Shown here one piece after another: positions 49,770 to 60,300 of a stretch of 64,000 nt of DNA. This DNA is from Pogonophryne albipinna (Eukaryota > Chordata > Actinopteri > Perciformes > Artedidraconidae), in NCBI GenBank assembly GCA_028583405.1, contig CM053247.1, forward strand, positions 7,832,058-7,896,057, in the 5' to 3' direction. Position 1 is the first letter of the stretch. Every line of letters begins with the position of its first letter. The position numbers and the translations under genes were made by a program. The notes below the pieces were generated by a model. It was not told where the DNA came from. It ran no database searches and was given only the letters and a program-made list of their open reading frames with translations.

Positions 49770-50010
49770 ATGTAAAGAGGGAAAAAAATCAATGTGCCAA
49801 AACACATGCAAATGAAGAAACCTGTTCTTCACCAGCTTAAAGAAACATGCACAGTGTTCACACACATTTTGGATAAACTAAACGCTGCAAATAAAATAAA
49901 AGCGCAAGAAATTAGCTCAAAACACAAGACAAACAGGGACACTAAAAAGTGATGCACACAGCTGTGAAGGTGACTGTGTCACGCGCGTCATTGCTGATGT
50001 GTTTCGCCAA
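49770..50010 (-). repeat. Inverted copy of the 39850-40110 repeat in the mmp11 3' region
   Basis: The minus strand reads 'cactttttagtgtccctgtt', 'ttttatttgcagcgtttagt' and 'tttcttcatttgcatgtgtt', as do 39880-40030 and 50835-50970. Together with the copy at 50810 it forms an inverted pair around 50010-50810. Confidence 0.65.
49890..49900 (+). terminator. Putative mmp11 polyadenylation signals
   Basis: Two overlapping AATAAA hexamers (49890-49895 and 49895-49900), the only ones I see within 600 bp of the stop. They lie inside the inverted repeat copy at 49770-50010, so the transcript end may be transposon-derived. No transcript data are available here. Confidence 0.45.
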
Positions 50011-50590
50011 CAACAACAACAACCGAGTGTTTCGAGCCAGGTCCCGTTATCTCGCAGGACAGTGCACCCAGCAGGAGCCTCCAGCTAGATTTGATCGATA
50101 TGGACATAAACGCGAGTGAAGTCTAATCGGACAGGAGAGAGAGATCAGAGATCAGCTGCTGCTGACGGAGACACGCGGGAGAGGGGGAGGAAAAGAGAGG
50201 CTCCGTGTATTATTGTTATATTATTATATAGAGTCGTTATTAATTAGTTTTAAAGTGACGGCACTTTTCTAATTTTGTCCGGAAGATTTCAACTTTAACG
50301 GACATGTTGACCGGCGGACATTTTTTTGAACGGAAACTCTGCCGCACGGTTCCCTCGTCCCTTGGAAGAGGCGGAGAGGTGGGTGTTTTTCATCTGCTGG
50401 TGGACTACCGGAGAGATTTACAGCAGGAGCACACGCTTGCCTCGGGGAGGGAGAAAAAGAGAAACAGCCAGAGCCCTGCCTCTCCCCACCTCTGCTGCTA
50501 AATCCACCGCGGAGAATTAACAGAAGGGCAACCATGGCAACCATGCTCGGGAAGTCTTTATCGCTGCTTTTGGTGTATTTTTTGGCGGAA
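50011..50590 (+). other. GC/CpG-rich segment resembling a gene 5' end
   Basis: Unlike its surroundings, this segment has many CpGs, purine-rich leader-like sequence and a good start context (ACCATGG at 50532-50538). The short frame from 50534 reads MATMLGKSLSLLLVYFLAE, a plausible signal peptide, then reaches GTACAG, a possible donor. Immediately after it (about 50594) sequence of the TTAA-type MITE begins. I do not recognise the gene. It may be a captured or left-over first exon. It could also be an unrecognised transposon interior. Confidence 0.35.
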
Positions 50591-50593
50591 GTA

Positions 50594-50760
50594 CAGCGCC
50601 ACTTACAGGCCCGGCATATGTACTGCAGCGTCTCCAGCGGGTCGAGCGGTCTCCTGTGAACAGACGCGTTTATTGAGCCGATTGCGTGTGAACGGAATAC
50701 TTTTTTGATATCGAATTCGGTTCATTTTCGTTTCCGTTCCCGTGTAAATGGGGCCTAACT
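50594..50760 (+). repeat. Fragments of MITEs
   Basis: 'tacagcgccacttacaggc' and 'ggcatatgtact' match the interior of the TTAA-type MITE near 32370-32400. 'tccgttcccgtgtaaatggg' ends another unidentified MITE. Confidence 0.5.
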
Positions 50761-50809
50761 CTGCCAACAGTGACAGTGGGCCAACTTCATAATCCCTGAA
50801 CATCAACAA

Positions 50810-51065
50810 GCACTCCGGTCCCAGCAGTGTGTGTCACTTTTTAATGTCCAAGTTTTCGTTTTTAGCAGTCTTTTTTTTATTTGCAGCGTTTCGTTTATGC
50901 AGAGCTTTTAATAAACTCTGAGCATGTGTTGTCAGGTTGGGCGAAGATGTTTCTTCATTTGCATGTGTTTTAGCACATTTGTGGTTCTTTTACTTGCATA
51001 GTTTCTGAAGCTGCAGTGTGTTTATCCGAATGGATTGTTTTGGGCCGGTGTAGCGCGTTTGCATG
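50810..51065 (+). repeat. Direct copy of the 39850-40110 repeat
   Basis: Shares 'ttttttttatttgcagcgtt', 'gaagatgtttcttcatttgc' and 'gccggtgtagcgcgttt' with the right part of the element at 38667. Confidence 0.65.
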
Positions 51066-51180
51066 GGTTGGCCGCCATATTGGCCGATACTCAAGTGTTT
51101 GAATTGTGACATCAAACTTAAAGCTGCAGAAGGTAGATTTGTACATTTTCTCTGCAGAGAGTAGTATTAATGCAATAGAT

Positions 51181-51798
51181 GCTTTCACACCAAGTACTTT
51201 GCCGTACTTAGTTCCCAGCACTTCCCCCATGGAACTAAAGAGCAGATCGCGTTCACACCGGAATAAGTCCCTGAGGGAGGATTAGGCAAATGAAGCCGCT
51301 GACGTCACTTCTTCTTCTTCTGCTTTGGGTTTACTGGCAGGCCGCAAACAACTTCACGGCGTATACTGCCACCCGAAGTCCCGGCCGGAAGTCTCCGGAG
51401 TTGGGGACTGGCTTCAGTAGAAGATTAAATCGCCAGAACGCCGACACCTCCTCATCACTCCACCGCTCCCATGTTTTTTTTTGTGTTGCCATAAGTTATT
51501 CTCTCTCCGTTGGTGCGCTGGGCTAATGCTAATACTAATAATGCTAATGCCAGCAAATACAATGGTGGCTTCACAAAACTTTTCCGAGTTTTACGGGACG
51601 TGGTTTGCAATCCGCCCAGCCAATCAGAAATTAGAACTTTTTTCTCCCCAGGAAAGTACCTGCTCTCTAGCAGGGACTGAAAAGGGGGGGAAAGTTCTCA
51701 TGAACTAAGTTCACTTTTTGGTGCGAACGCAAAATCCCAGGAACTATCGGAACTAAAAGGAAAAAGTACGGGGAAAAGTACTCCGTTGTGAAAGCGCC
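51181..51798 (-). mobile_element. PIF/Harbinger-like MITE, copy 2
   Basis: It ends 'gtgaaagcgcc' followed by TAA and is the inverse of 44592-45190 over its length, including the 'gcctgccagtaaacccaaag' part. The copies differ by small indels and substitutions. Confidence 0.65.
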
Positions 51799-53088
51799 TA
51801 ATGTCCCTCTACCCATTAATCATGATGTCGGTAAACAAGAGTTGAAGGATGCGTTCACATATGCAGTTGATTTCCCTGCCTTCCTGAATCATACTGGCCA
51901 TGATTCAGAACATAAAAACTAAATTCACAGTACTTTGAAGTCGGTCTGTTGTTATGCAGAGGTTTGGAAAAAGTTGCATATGGATTCTTTTGTGACACAG
52001 TCATAACTTTGAGAATGATGGACTTGTGTTTTTAATGTCCCATTGTGAATCACTCTGGCAACACACTCTGTTTGGTGTCAACAAAAGTCAAGTTTCCTTC
52101 CAAATGTATTGCACATTTTTACAGAATTTCCAGAAAACTTCCATAAGAAAATACAAGCTACTGTTGTGCAAATATTAGGAGTGTTGTTGATCAAGAGAAA
52201 CAGTTGCAGCAATACTTCACAGCCATTAAACCTTTGCAAAATAAGTGTGAACACTAAATAATGATGTGGAAAACACAATGGAATTGATGTGTTTTTTTTT
52301 ACTGCTTTTCAATGATAAGTGCTGTTTAATTCACATGCTTAATTTAAGTCATGATTCATTCCTCATAACTGTTGATTAAGGTTTACGGTTTACTAAAAGT
52401 CAACAACTAATAGTTTAAAGATATTTCAACTGGTGTTTCCATTCAGGTTTTTTATTGCTCAACTTGAAAATGCACATAAAAACAGGTGGATGGAAACACA
52501 CTAACTTGATGCAAATGTAAGCAACCGATTATTAGCAAATCTCTGCAGTGCTGGCTTTTGATTGGAGGATGATCTGAAGAGTTCAGATATCGCATTAGAG
52601 ATTCATATTGACAAAACATCACCTCTGAAAAACGATGGTGGTCACAAGGACCTTTATCTAGTTTATTCTAAACATAATGTAGAAAGTATTGTATTTATTT
52701 TTCATATTTGGCCAAATGTTCAAGTTTTGAGTACGTTTTTGGGATATTATGTGACCTAATTCTTCTTCCCTGAAACTTTTACAATATAACAACATGAAGA
52801 CTTAAAGAAATGATGTATCCATATGAGGTATAAAATGTGATAACATCACTGTATGTCATGTTTTGTTGTCCCTCTTCTTGATGACTCACCAGACTGCAGG
52901 TTCTCTGTGGTAGTGAAAAAGCTCCAGTGCGCCATCTAGAGGGCAGATGTAAATTATTTCCTCCTTTTGTGTCTTTCATGTCTCATACTTCATTAATTCA
53001 TCGCTTTTCTTTAACAAAACACGGTGCTCAAATCAGGTCACACAGTCAGTGTGATGCATTCAGGGACACAAGCTGCTGCGTGGATCAG
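51799..53088. other. Intergenic, no gene recognised
   Basis: Between mmp11 and the derlin gene. AT-rich with no repeat ends that I can define. Confidence 0.5.
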
Positions 53089-53292
53089 CGGTTTTCACCA
53101 GGAGGCTTTTGCTATTTTTTGCTGAACCATAAGACAAATGTAGTATTAAGGCACAAATGGCATTGGTGGAAAGGTACATTCACTCAAGTATAACTTTGAG
53201 ATACTTTACTTGAGTATTTCCATACTTTACTAGATTACATGTGACATGTTCTGACCTCTGAGGGTCAGGTCACCCTGGTTGAGAACCGCTGA
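53089..53292. repeat. Small hAT-like MITE remnants
   Basis: 'cagcggttttcaccagg' and 'cctggttgagaaccgctg' are imperfect inverses bounding about 0.2 kb. Inside, 'ggtggaaaggtac...acttgagtatttcca' resembles the element at 10279. No matching target duplication. Confidence 0.4.
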
Positions 53293-54246
53293 GTCATCGT
53301 TGCAGCGCTTGAGATGTGAAGGCTTAGTTCAGACTGTGGTGCTCAGCGCAGTTTTTCAGTGCAGGACGCTGACGAGTCATTGTTCAGACTCTGTTGTTTG
53401 AATTGTTTCTGCAACTCAAGTGTTAACCAGTGAAATAATATTTATACACAAACAACTTAGCATAAGTTTGTTGTACATACATGTCTTTGATTACTTTTTC
53501 TTTTTTTTACTCATATGTAGCCCATACCCAGTGCATTGAAATGTATGAACTGCATATTGTTTGCTTTCTAATAAAAACATAACCTTTTTACCAATCGATC
53601 GATTACTATGGTTCCAATACTAGACATACTGGATAATAAATAATTATATGTAGCCTTATTATTATAATAATAATTTTATAGATATTATTTTATTTTATTA
53701 TTATTGATTTGCCTTATTGTTATGCAAGTATCGGTACTATGCAAGTATTTAAGTTTGTTTTGTTGTACAAACTTAATTGATAAGCTAAATCCAACTGAGT
53801 TAAAGGACTTTTTTTAAGGGGCGCTAAAGGAGAAAGGGTATTTTTTTATTATTATTTTAATTAATCCACTCAAGTATCATAACCATCACATTTTTATATA
53901 AGTAAAACATTTAAAATCTTTTTCACTTACTTTGGAAAGTAAATCCAGCATAAATGAAATACATTTTTTAAAGAAGTTATTGTTGAATAAAAAATATGAA
54001 GGTATCATAAAACTGGGGTTAAATGTAGAGATCACCAAAATAAAGTATCTTTATATTTCTGCACCTGAATTCTGATGTATTTGCTTTAAAAGTGACCATA
54101 GCGTGTGAAAGAGTTGTCAGTGTGTGGGGTGGATGGTGTTAATTGAAGGGTGAATTTGATTGGCAGAAGGCAGTGAGGGGGTGGGACCTGTGTTGTTGAC
54201 TCACTCAGTGAGCAGATGATGGTTGACAGAGAGCAGCAGCAGCACG
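53293..54246. other. Intergenic region and derlin promoter side
   Basis: Mostly AT-rich. The last 130 bp before the derlin ATG are richer in GC ('gagggggtgggacc', 'gttgactcactcagtgagc') and would hold the promoter. No TATA box is evident. Confidence 0.4.
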
Positions 54247-54336
54247 ATGGCTCACAGCTTCACTCAGGAGTACTTTCAGATCCCCGTGGTGACACGAGCG
54301 TACACCACCGCCTGCATCCTCACCACCGCTGCTGTG
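54247..54336 (+). CDS. derl3: derlin exon 1
   Basis: Residues 1-30, [20 protein letters not shown] and the first membrane segment. The upstream in-frame TTG at 54223 is not needed. The ATG here has a good context (CACGATGG) and matches the usual derlin start. Donor GTG|GTAAGA, phase 0. Confidence 0.85.
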
Positions 54337-55749
54337 GTAAGAAACCATGACAACAACAACAACAGCTTAAACTCTGGCCACCAAACTGGGATCACAAATA
54401 AAACTGTTATTGAGATATAGAGTTAGAAACTATTAATTTTCAAATGTTACTACTCTTAAAATGTACAATCTACCTATTAAGAGTCGATCTATGTTAATTT
54501 TTTTTATACAGTTAGATCATACGGTTTATTGTGTTTTTTCCACATTTACTAAGATAATAAATAATTGTAAAAGGCTTAAACTACCAGATATTCAAATCGT
54601 TTTGAGATCTTTAGCTTTTCAAATGTTTAACTGTTTTTAAATGTTAGAAACTCTTTGGGATGTATCAGGGTTTAACATTAAAGCACTTCACTTTGTCAGT
54701 TTAAAAATATATTAAAATCAAAGTTTAAGTTTAGGTTCCTTTTTTGAAAGACTCTGATATAGATGATCTTATTTAAATAATAATATCGATGATAACTTCA
54801 CACATTTTTTGTCAACATTGTCATTATTTTAGATCAGACTGGCACTTTTTTAAAAACCTCATCTTGTGCGCTTTTCTTTTCAAGTCTTATAATGGTTTTC
54901 TGACTGGACAAATAGCACCACCTACCGTTTACATCAAGTAAACATCCTCTTATAATCGCATAATGTAAGTTGAAATAAACATGCACGCATTCAAATGAAA
55001 ATTTTCTGATTTTCTGAAACCTTTGTTAAAATGTGGACTACATGTGGATGTAGCTCTTTAGTTTATCCATTCTGGGCTACTCTAGAAAACATGGAGGTGA
55101 AACATGGCACACTTCTTATGTAGGTATGAAGGGCTCATGCTAAGCTAACAAAAACACAACAATTCTTAGTTTTAGGTGATTACATGTATACATACTTAAA
55201 AACATATGAATACTACCTATATTCCGTCTCTGCTAATAGATCCCCTCGATCTAACACAAGGATGTTTTCAAGTGTTCATCTAAAAACTATTAACTATCAA
55301 TGAATGTCTTAATACCCATCTTAAAAAGTAATTTCAAGGTGTTTCATTTTTTTTTAGCAACTTGAGGTCATTACTCCCTTTCAGCTGTATTTTAATCCAG
55401 ACCTCATCATCAGACAATACCAGGTAACATTCATTAATTCATTCAAAATTAATTCATTGTTTGTGTTTTATAATGACATGTTTTTTTTTCTGCCTCAGAT
55501 ATGGCGTCTGATAACCAGCTTCCTCTTCTTTGGTTCTGTTGGATTCAGCTTCGTGTTCAACATCATCTTTCTGTATCTTTTATCACAGAATTGCTTTTCC
55601 AGTACCATAAAGTCTAACATCATATTTGTGCAGCGGTGTCCTTAACAAAAGTAAGTTATCGATATTGTCGGATGCTGGAGGAAGGCTGTTTCCGGGGGAG
55701 GACGGCAGATTTTGTTTTCATGTTCCTGTTTGGAGGAATCGTGATGACT
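54247..55749 (+). CDS. derl3: Derlin (derlin-3, possibly derlin-2), 5' half, 4 exons, gene continues past the window
   Basis: Joining 54247-54336, 55358-55423, 55499-55572 and 55656-55749 gives 108 residues in one frame. Landmarks: [18 protein letters not shown] (first transmembrane segment), [14 protein letters not shown], then [12 protein letters not shown] with the W54-R55 'WR' motif of derlins. Next is FVFNII (second segment), [20 protein letters not shown], and [11 protein letters not shown] opening the third segment. Derlins are rhomboid pseudoproteases of the ER membrane that help move misfolded proteins to the cytosol with VCP/p97 and HRD1. Human derlins have about 235-250 residues, so over half is missing here. 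No later exon is visible up to 64000. Derlin-3 is preferred because MMP11 and DERL3 are close neighbours in human; derlin-2 cannot be excluded on sequence. Confidence 0.85.
55358..55423 (+). CDS. derl3: derlin exon 2
   Basis: Residues 31-52, [22 protein letters not shown], the lumenal part before the WR motif. The acceptor is a T-run ending in tag and the donor CAG|GTAACA. Confidence 0.88.
55499..55572 (+). CDS. derl3: derlin exon 3
   Basis: Residues 53-76 plus two bases of L77. It contains the WR motif and the second membrane segment. The donor CT|GTATCTTT resembles a U12-type donor. The frame continues correctly only if the next exon starts at 55656. Confidence 0.85.
55639..55646 (+). promoter_or_regulatory. 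U12-type branch point of derlin intron 3
   Basis: TCCTTAAC lies 9 bp before the acceptor AAG (ends 55655). This matches the minor-spliceosome branch consensus and spacing. Intron 3 is only 83 bp. Confidence 0.75.
55656..55749 (+). CDS. derl3: derlin exon 4 (last in window)
   Basis: The last base of L77, then Y78 to T108: [20 protein letters not shown] and [11 protein letters not shown]. The acceptor AAG follows a perfect U12 branch motif. The donor ACT|GTATCCTT is a perfect U12-type donor. Phase 0 at the end. Confidence 0.86.
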
Positions 55750-55757
55750 GTATCCTT
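55750..55757 (+). promoter_or_regulatory. U12-type 5' splice site of derlin intron 4
   Basis: GTATCCTT directly after exon 4 equals the GT-subtype U12 donor consensus. The acceptor of this intron lies outside the window. Confidence 0.75.
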
Positions 55758-56266
55758 CAGATGTTAAGCAAAATAAATACACATTTTTAATTGTACTGCA
55801 ATTGTGCTCAAACTCCCGCTGTCAAGACATTCTTAAATGGGAAGTATCAAGAAAACCCACTTTTGCAGTGCTTGTACACATACATTTACGATTATGGAGT
55901 ACTACCAACAAAATAACTGTAAAATAATATTAAAATGTTTTGGTGGCTGCCTCGGTCAGAAAACAATAGGATTCACCGAGGTCTAGAGAACTACCTTTGA
56001 AAAGTTACGCCATAACTTTCTTTCAAGCCAATCAGAACAGATTTGGCTTTCTCAGGGGTTTTCTTAAAGATATAGGCGCTAAAACGAAGCGTTTCAGACA
56101 GAGGTTGAAACCAGGAATATTTAGATGAACTGTCGAAGAAAATAATTTGTTTTTGTGACATTAAAGCAGGTCAACGTGTCCTAGTAGAAACCCAAATTAT
56201 GAATATGAACCTAAAATTAAGCAACATATGTCCCCTTAAATAATTCCTTAAAGGGTCCTCTCATAA
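55758..56266 (+). other. derlin intron 4, proximal part
   Basis: No exon seen. Near 56040-56240 a decayed MITE right end ('gtttcagacagaggttgaaa', 'gtccccttaaa') related to the GGGGCCC family is visible. Confidence 0.5.
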
Positions 56267-57262
56267 TGCTGCGTTCACACCGGACGCAATGGGAATATTC
56301 GCTTCGCTCTAATCGCTCGAGTTTCACCGCGGCTGCCAGCTGTGTTTACTCGCATCATACAAACAAGACACGCTGGCTCGGGAACTAACTACAACAAAAT
56401 GAACATATTTTACCGTGATTAAATTGTAATACACGTTTCTAAATGATGCCGACGTAACAACATACTGATGCCGGTTAGTAAAAACCATGAATTAATGCTT
56501 GACAAGTCTGCAGACAGACGGCAGGCGAAAAACCTTTTAAAATGCTTGTTTTCTGAATGGAGTTGGGTCGACCAGGCTAAGCTAACGTTGTATATGCTCA
56601 CTCCACACTCATAACAACGGCCTACAGACATAAATAAACCAGCGACTGTATTCTCCATGACACAGACAGTCTGTGGTTTGTTCTTGTTTAACTTTTGTCC
56701 AGTTTCTGAACAGATATGAGGAGCTGTGATCTCTGTGTGCTAACTGCTAACAGCTAATGGCTGATGTTTTCTGGTTGAACGTCAGTAACGGCAGGCTGAG
56801 ATCCTCACCGCTGATTGGCTTCCGCGAGAACGCGTCACGTGAATTTGACGCTCGAGTTGAAAAAATGGAACTCTCGCGTTTGACGCGGCACAGTTCAATC
56901 GCTTCAATCGAGTGATTCGCGCCGCGTCCACCGCTTCATGCTCGCCGTCGGAGTGAATTCGCATCTGTCCGCGTCTCTGCATTGACTTTACATGTAATCG
57001 CGCCGCCCCCAAACATCGCATCCCGTCCGGTCTGAACGCAGCATCGAGTTTCACCGCGGCTGCCAGCTGTGTTTACTCGCATCATTCAAACAAGACGCGC
57101 TGACTCGGGAGCTAATAGTGATGGGAATTCCGGCTCTTCTTGGTGAGCCGGATCATTTGGCTCGGCTCACCAAGAAGAGCCGGCTGTCCGCGTTTCTGCA
57201 TTGAGTTTACATGTAATCGCGCCGCCCCCAAATATCGCATCGCGTCCGGTGTGAACCCAGCA
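56267..57262 (+). mobile_element. PIF/Harbinger-like MITE, TSD TAA
   Basis: The left end TGCTGCGTTCACACCGGACG and right end 'gcgtccggtgtgaacccagca' (in parts) are inverses flanked by TAA (56264-56266 and 57263-57265). A second internal right end near 57030-57045 ('ggtctgaacgcagca') shows a partial duplication of the right part. 56400-56720 is the inverse of parts of 61780-61970 and 63460-63560 and acts as an empty-site reference for the hAT at 61975. Confidence 0.75.
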
Positions 57263-57410
57263 TAAGACGAAAATACATCTTTTCACCTATGAGATAATAT
57301 TTTTACCATAATAGCTTTTTAAAGTATCAGTGGAACATATGGGCAGCCCCGCATTTATCATGATATTTGGAAGGAAGAAAGATATATTAAAGAGGAATGT
57401 ACACACCGAC

Positions 57411-57812
57411 TTAAAGGTGGGGTAGCCAGGTAAGTTTGAGAAACCGGCTCGAGATACACTTCTTGTTATATTCCATGGAATGCTCTTAACATCCCGATAG
57501 CAATGAATATCTTAAGTGCTTTGACAAAAAATCCATAAAAAAATATCATCTGTGGAAGCCGTGGCGCTGTAAAAAAAAAAAAAGCACGACCAATCATTTT
57601 AGCCGGCCCGGCTAAAATAACTGGATGGCCTACCTGCCTGTCAGCCTTCCATCTGTGCACAAACTTATCTCGTGCCCTCATTGGTCATGTGCGCGTTCGT
57701 GTGTGTTGGAGGAGGGGCTCTGTAAGGAAGTGGCAGATTTTCTCCGGTTGTGTATTTTCAAATTCTAGCGCACTCGAGCTGGTTTCTCCGAAATTACCTA
57801 CCCCACCTTTAA
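57411..57812. mobile_element. TTAA-type MITE (TTAAAGGTGGGGTAG ends)
   Basis: 'ttaaaggtggggtagccagg' at the left and the inverse 'acctaccccacctttaa' at the right bound about 400 bp, with the TTAA target at each end. The family is known to me as very common in teleosts. No coding capacity. Confidence 0.75.
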
Positions 57813-58195
57813 CAATGACAGTTAAATGTCAAATAAGTGAGAAAAGTGCCAATAATCGAGAATGTCCAACCAACGCTGCTAAAGAGTCAATTTTCGCATT
57901 TTCAGGAAAAATTAAGAACCTAGAAGCTTTCAAAATCAACCTGATAGTTGATTTATTGTTTTAATTCTGCTAAAAAAACACCGTCCACAGTGAGGTCTGT
58001 AGATTCAAGACGTTTTTTCTGGATGGATTTTAACCTTACATTTTAATTTAGCAGCTATCCCAAGGGATGAAATTCATAAAAAATATGGACAATTAAAACC
58101 GAACAATCTGCAGTTAGGTACGGCAAGAGCTAACACATGAACTATGCTCTTTGTAGTTGACATTGCATGAACGGATATGTGGGGGAAACTTCTGT

Positions 58196-58500
58196 GTAGC
58201 AATGCAGGAGGAGTCACCGACTCAAAGGAGACACGGGGAGAGCTGGAGCTTTGATGGCAAACACTGATGGTTTATTTGGAGCTTCGGCCGGAGAATTCAC
58301 AAAACAAGTCAAAGAGTCAGAGGTTCTGACTTCACGGTAGAGTTGCCACGTCAATTCTGAAGAACTCTACCCCAGACCCGTGCATTTAGCTAGTTCAGAG
58401 AGAATAATCCACATTGTGCATAACAAGATCAGCTGACGCCAACAGGCAGGAACAGGGAGACAAAACACTGAGAGCACAGCAGCCAAGGTTACAGGTGCGT
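58196..58500 (-). repeat. Possible LTR fragment
   Basis: On the minus strand the segment has an AATAAA-like signal ('gctccaaataaaccatcag') followed about 80 bp later by 'cctcctgcattgctaca', as an LTR R-U5 end would. The other end is unclear. Confidence 0.3.
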
Positions 58501-59295
58501 GTGCTCAGTCAGGACAGTATGAACTGATAAACTGGGTCAAAGTTATGGGCCTTGGAAAATATTTCCCGAACAGGATCCTTTAAGGTTTAACATGCTTATG
58601 TGTAGGTCCCTTCTGGCTAAAAGCATGTAAAATCAGCTACTGTACGCTGTCTCTTTTTGCTGATGCTCAGCACATCGTAGAAAGCTTTGCTCACATTCCA
58701 GGTTAATGATACCATCCTGGGTCTGCTCACAGCAGACGTCCCCCTGGGCCGCTTTGAATGTGCGGCTTCATGGGTTTTTCTGGAGCCTTGTGATGTTTAA
58801 TGGACAGTTTTATAAGCAAGTCTAATCCTGAGGTAATATCAGTGTGGAGCGTGTTATCAGGACAGTAACATGCTTAGGCAGACTTTTATGGTGAAGGGTT
58901 TAGCATCGGTAAACAAAACGCTCTGACAAAAATGCCTCCTGGTATCAAAAAGTAGTAAATGTTTCTAGTTTAGAAGATTAGTCTTACAAATACTTCAATA
59001 TTTTGGTAATGTAATGTTTTGTAACATTACCTGAGGCCGAAATTGCCATTTTAAAGAATATTTATGGACTAAACATTTATGAACAATGAGGAAAACATTG
59101 GCCTGTCAAAATCATGAATTATTTAGTCAAACGTAAATCCAAATTAGGGAAAATAGTAAGATTCAAGTTAGGTCAAACTTGATTCATTCTGAAAGATAGA
59201 AAGTAAATAAACAATAAAGATTATCAATAAATTGAAAATTACAAAAACCATACACATACCAAAAGTTAACCTTAAACATTTTTAATCAGACTAAT
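58501..59295. other. derlin intron 4, no exon recognised
   Basis: A 35-codon open stretch at about 58700-58800 (NDTILGLLTADVPLGRFEC) is GC-rich but does not match the expected next derlin exon. Nothing else stands out. Confidence 0.45.
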
Positions 59296-59565
59296 TTTAA
59301 AGGTCCCATGTCATGCTTTTCCGGTTATTACCCGTCCCCTTGTGTGTTATGAAGGTTTTTATGCATGTAAACGGTGTGCAGAGTCAAAACCCTCAAAGTA
59401 CACCCTGTAGGGAGTAAAACTCTAAAACTGAAAATACCTCCCCAAAACGCCTCGTTGGAGATACGTCATTGTCCATTTGATTCTTCCGGGTACGCATGAT
59501 GTCATCCGTACCCGGAACGAAATGGACCAATCCGTGGAGCCGTTACGTTACGTCCGCGGAGCCGG
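59296..59565 (+). repeat. TTAA-type MITE left part, second copy
   Basis: Shares 'ttaaaggtcccatgtcatgc' through 'gtccgcggagccg' with 2352-2510. It is broken at about 59563, where an 'aacgcgttac' repeat follows. Confidence 0.6.
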
Positions 59566-60300
59566 GTGTAACGCGTTACAAAAGTAAAGGAGTTACAGTA
59601 ATCTATTACTTTTTGCTGTAACGAAGTAATGTAACGCATTACTAATGAAATGTGGGTAATATATTACCCGTTACAATGCTCAGTAATGCAGTTACAACAC
59701 ATTTTAACCCGGTATTAAATGGTGTTTTGTTTTTTAAGAATGTACTAACATAGCGAGACATTCCAACACCAGAGACAAATTGTGCGGGTAGATTAGTAAA
59801 CCTGGTGTGTTTACCCTTCAGGCTTCGCGTCGGGATCTTCGGGGCAGTTATGCACCCTCTATTCAAAAAAGAGAACGGAGTGAAAAATACAAACAACAAA
59901 TTGTGTCAGGTGCGCGTGACCTGCTCCGCTGCGCGTGCATCATGTGTGGAAGTGCTTCCACAGCAGTGACACATCATGGTTAAAGCTATGGGTTAAAGCA
60001 ACCGTCACTAAATGCCAGCAACACTGCATCTACTGCAGACAGTAGCAACGGGTCAGATGGGGACATCACGTTACCCTCCGTTGTGGACCCTAGCTTACTC
60101 CCGCTTGACTCGCCGCCCTCGCCCCCGGAGCAGCAGTCTTCGTCGCCGAAACTACGCCGCCCCTCTGCGGCCCGCAGGTGCCAGGATACCACAGCAAAAC
60201 AGAGCCTGCCCAGGTATATCTAAACAAGTACCCGCCTGTACAGTGGGGTTAGGCGGTCATTTTGCAGCTTGTGGTATACAAATAGACAATGGCTAGAATA
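59566..60300. repeat. Fragment with hAT-like 'aacgcgttac' end
   Basis: 'gtgtaacgcgttacaaaagt' and alternating TAAC/GTTA motifs at 59566-59700 fit a common fish hAT family. From 60012 a GC-rich open stretch (SLLPLDSPPSPPEQQSSSPK region) may be left-over transposase N-terminal coding sequence. No conserved domain is recognisable. Confidence 0.4.

Noticed and set aside
54223..54246. Upstream TTG start for the derlin gene
   Set aside because: It would add eight residues (LTESSSST-like) not found in derlins. The ATG at 54247 has a better context and matches the family start.
55651..55655. Acceptor at 'caaaag' (55651) for derlin exon 4
   Set aside because: It would put the exon out of frame. The AAG ending at 55655 restores FLYRYCRM.
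58700..58805. Possible derlin exon 5 (NDTILGLLTADVPLGRFEC)
   Set aside because: It shares only 'LGLL' with the expected derlin segment, ends in a stop after 35 codons, and lacks FLGQ and VYVWSRR.
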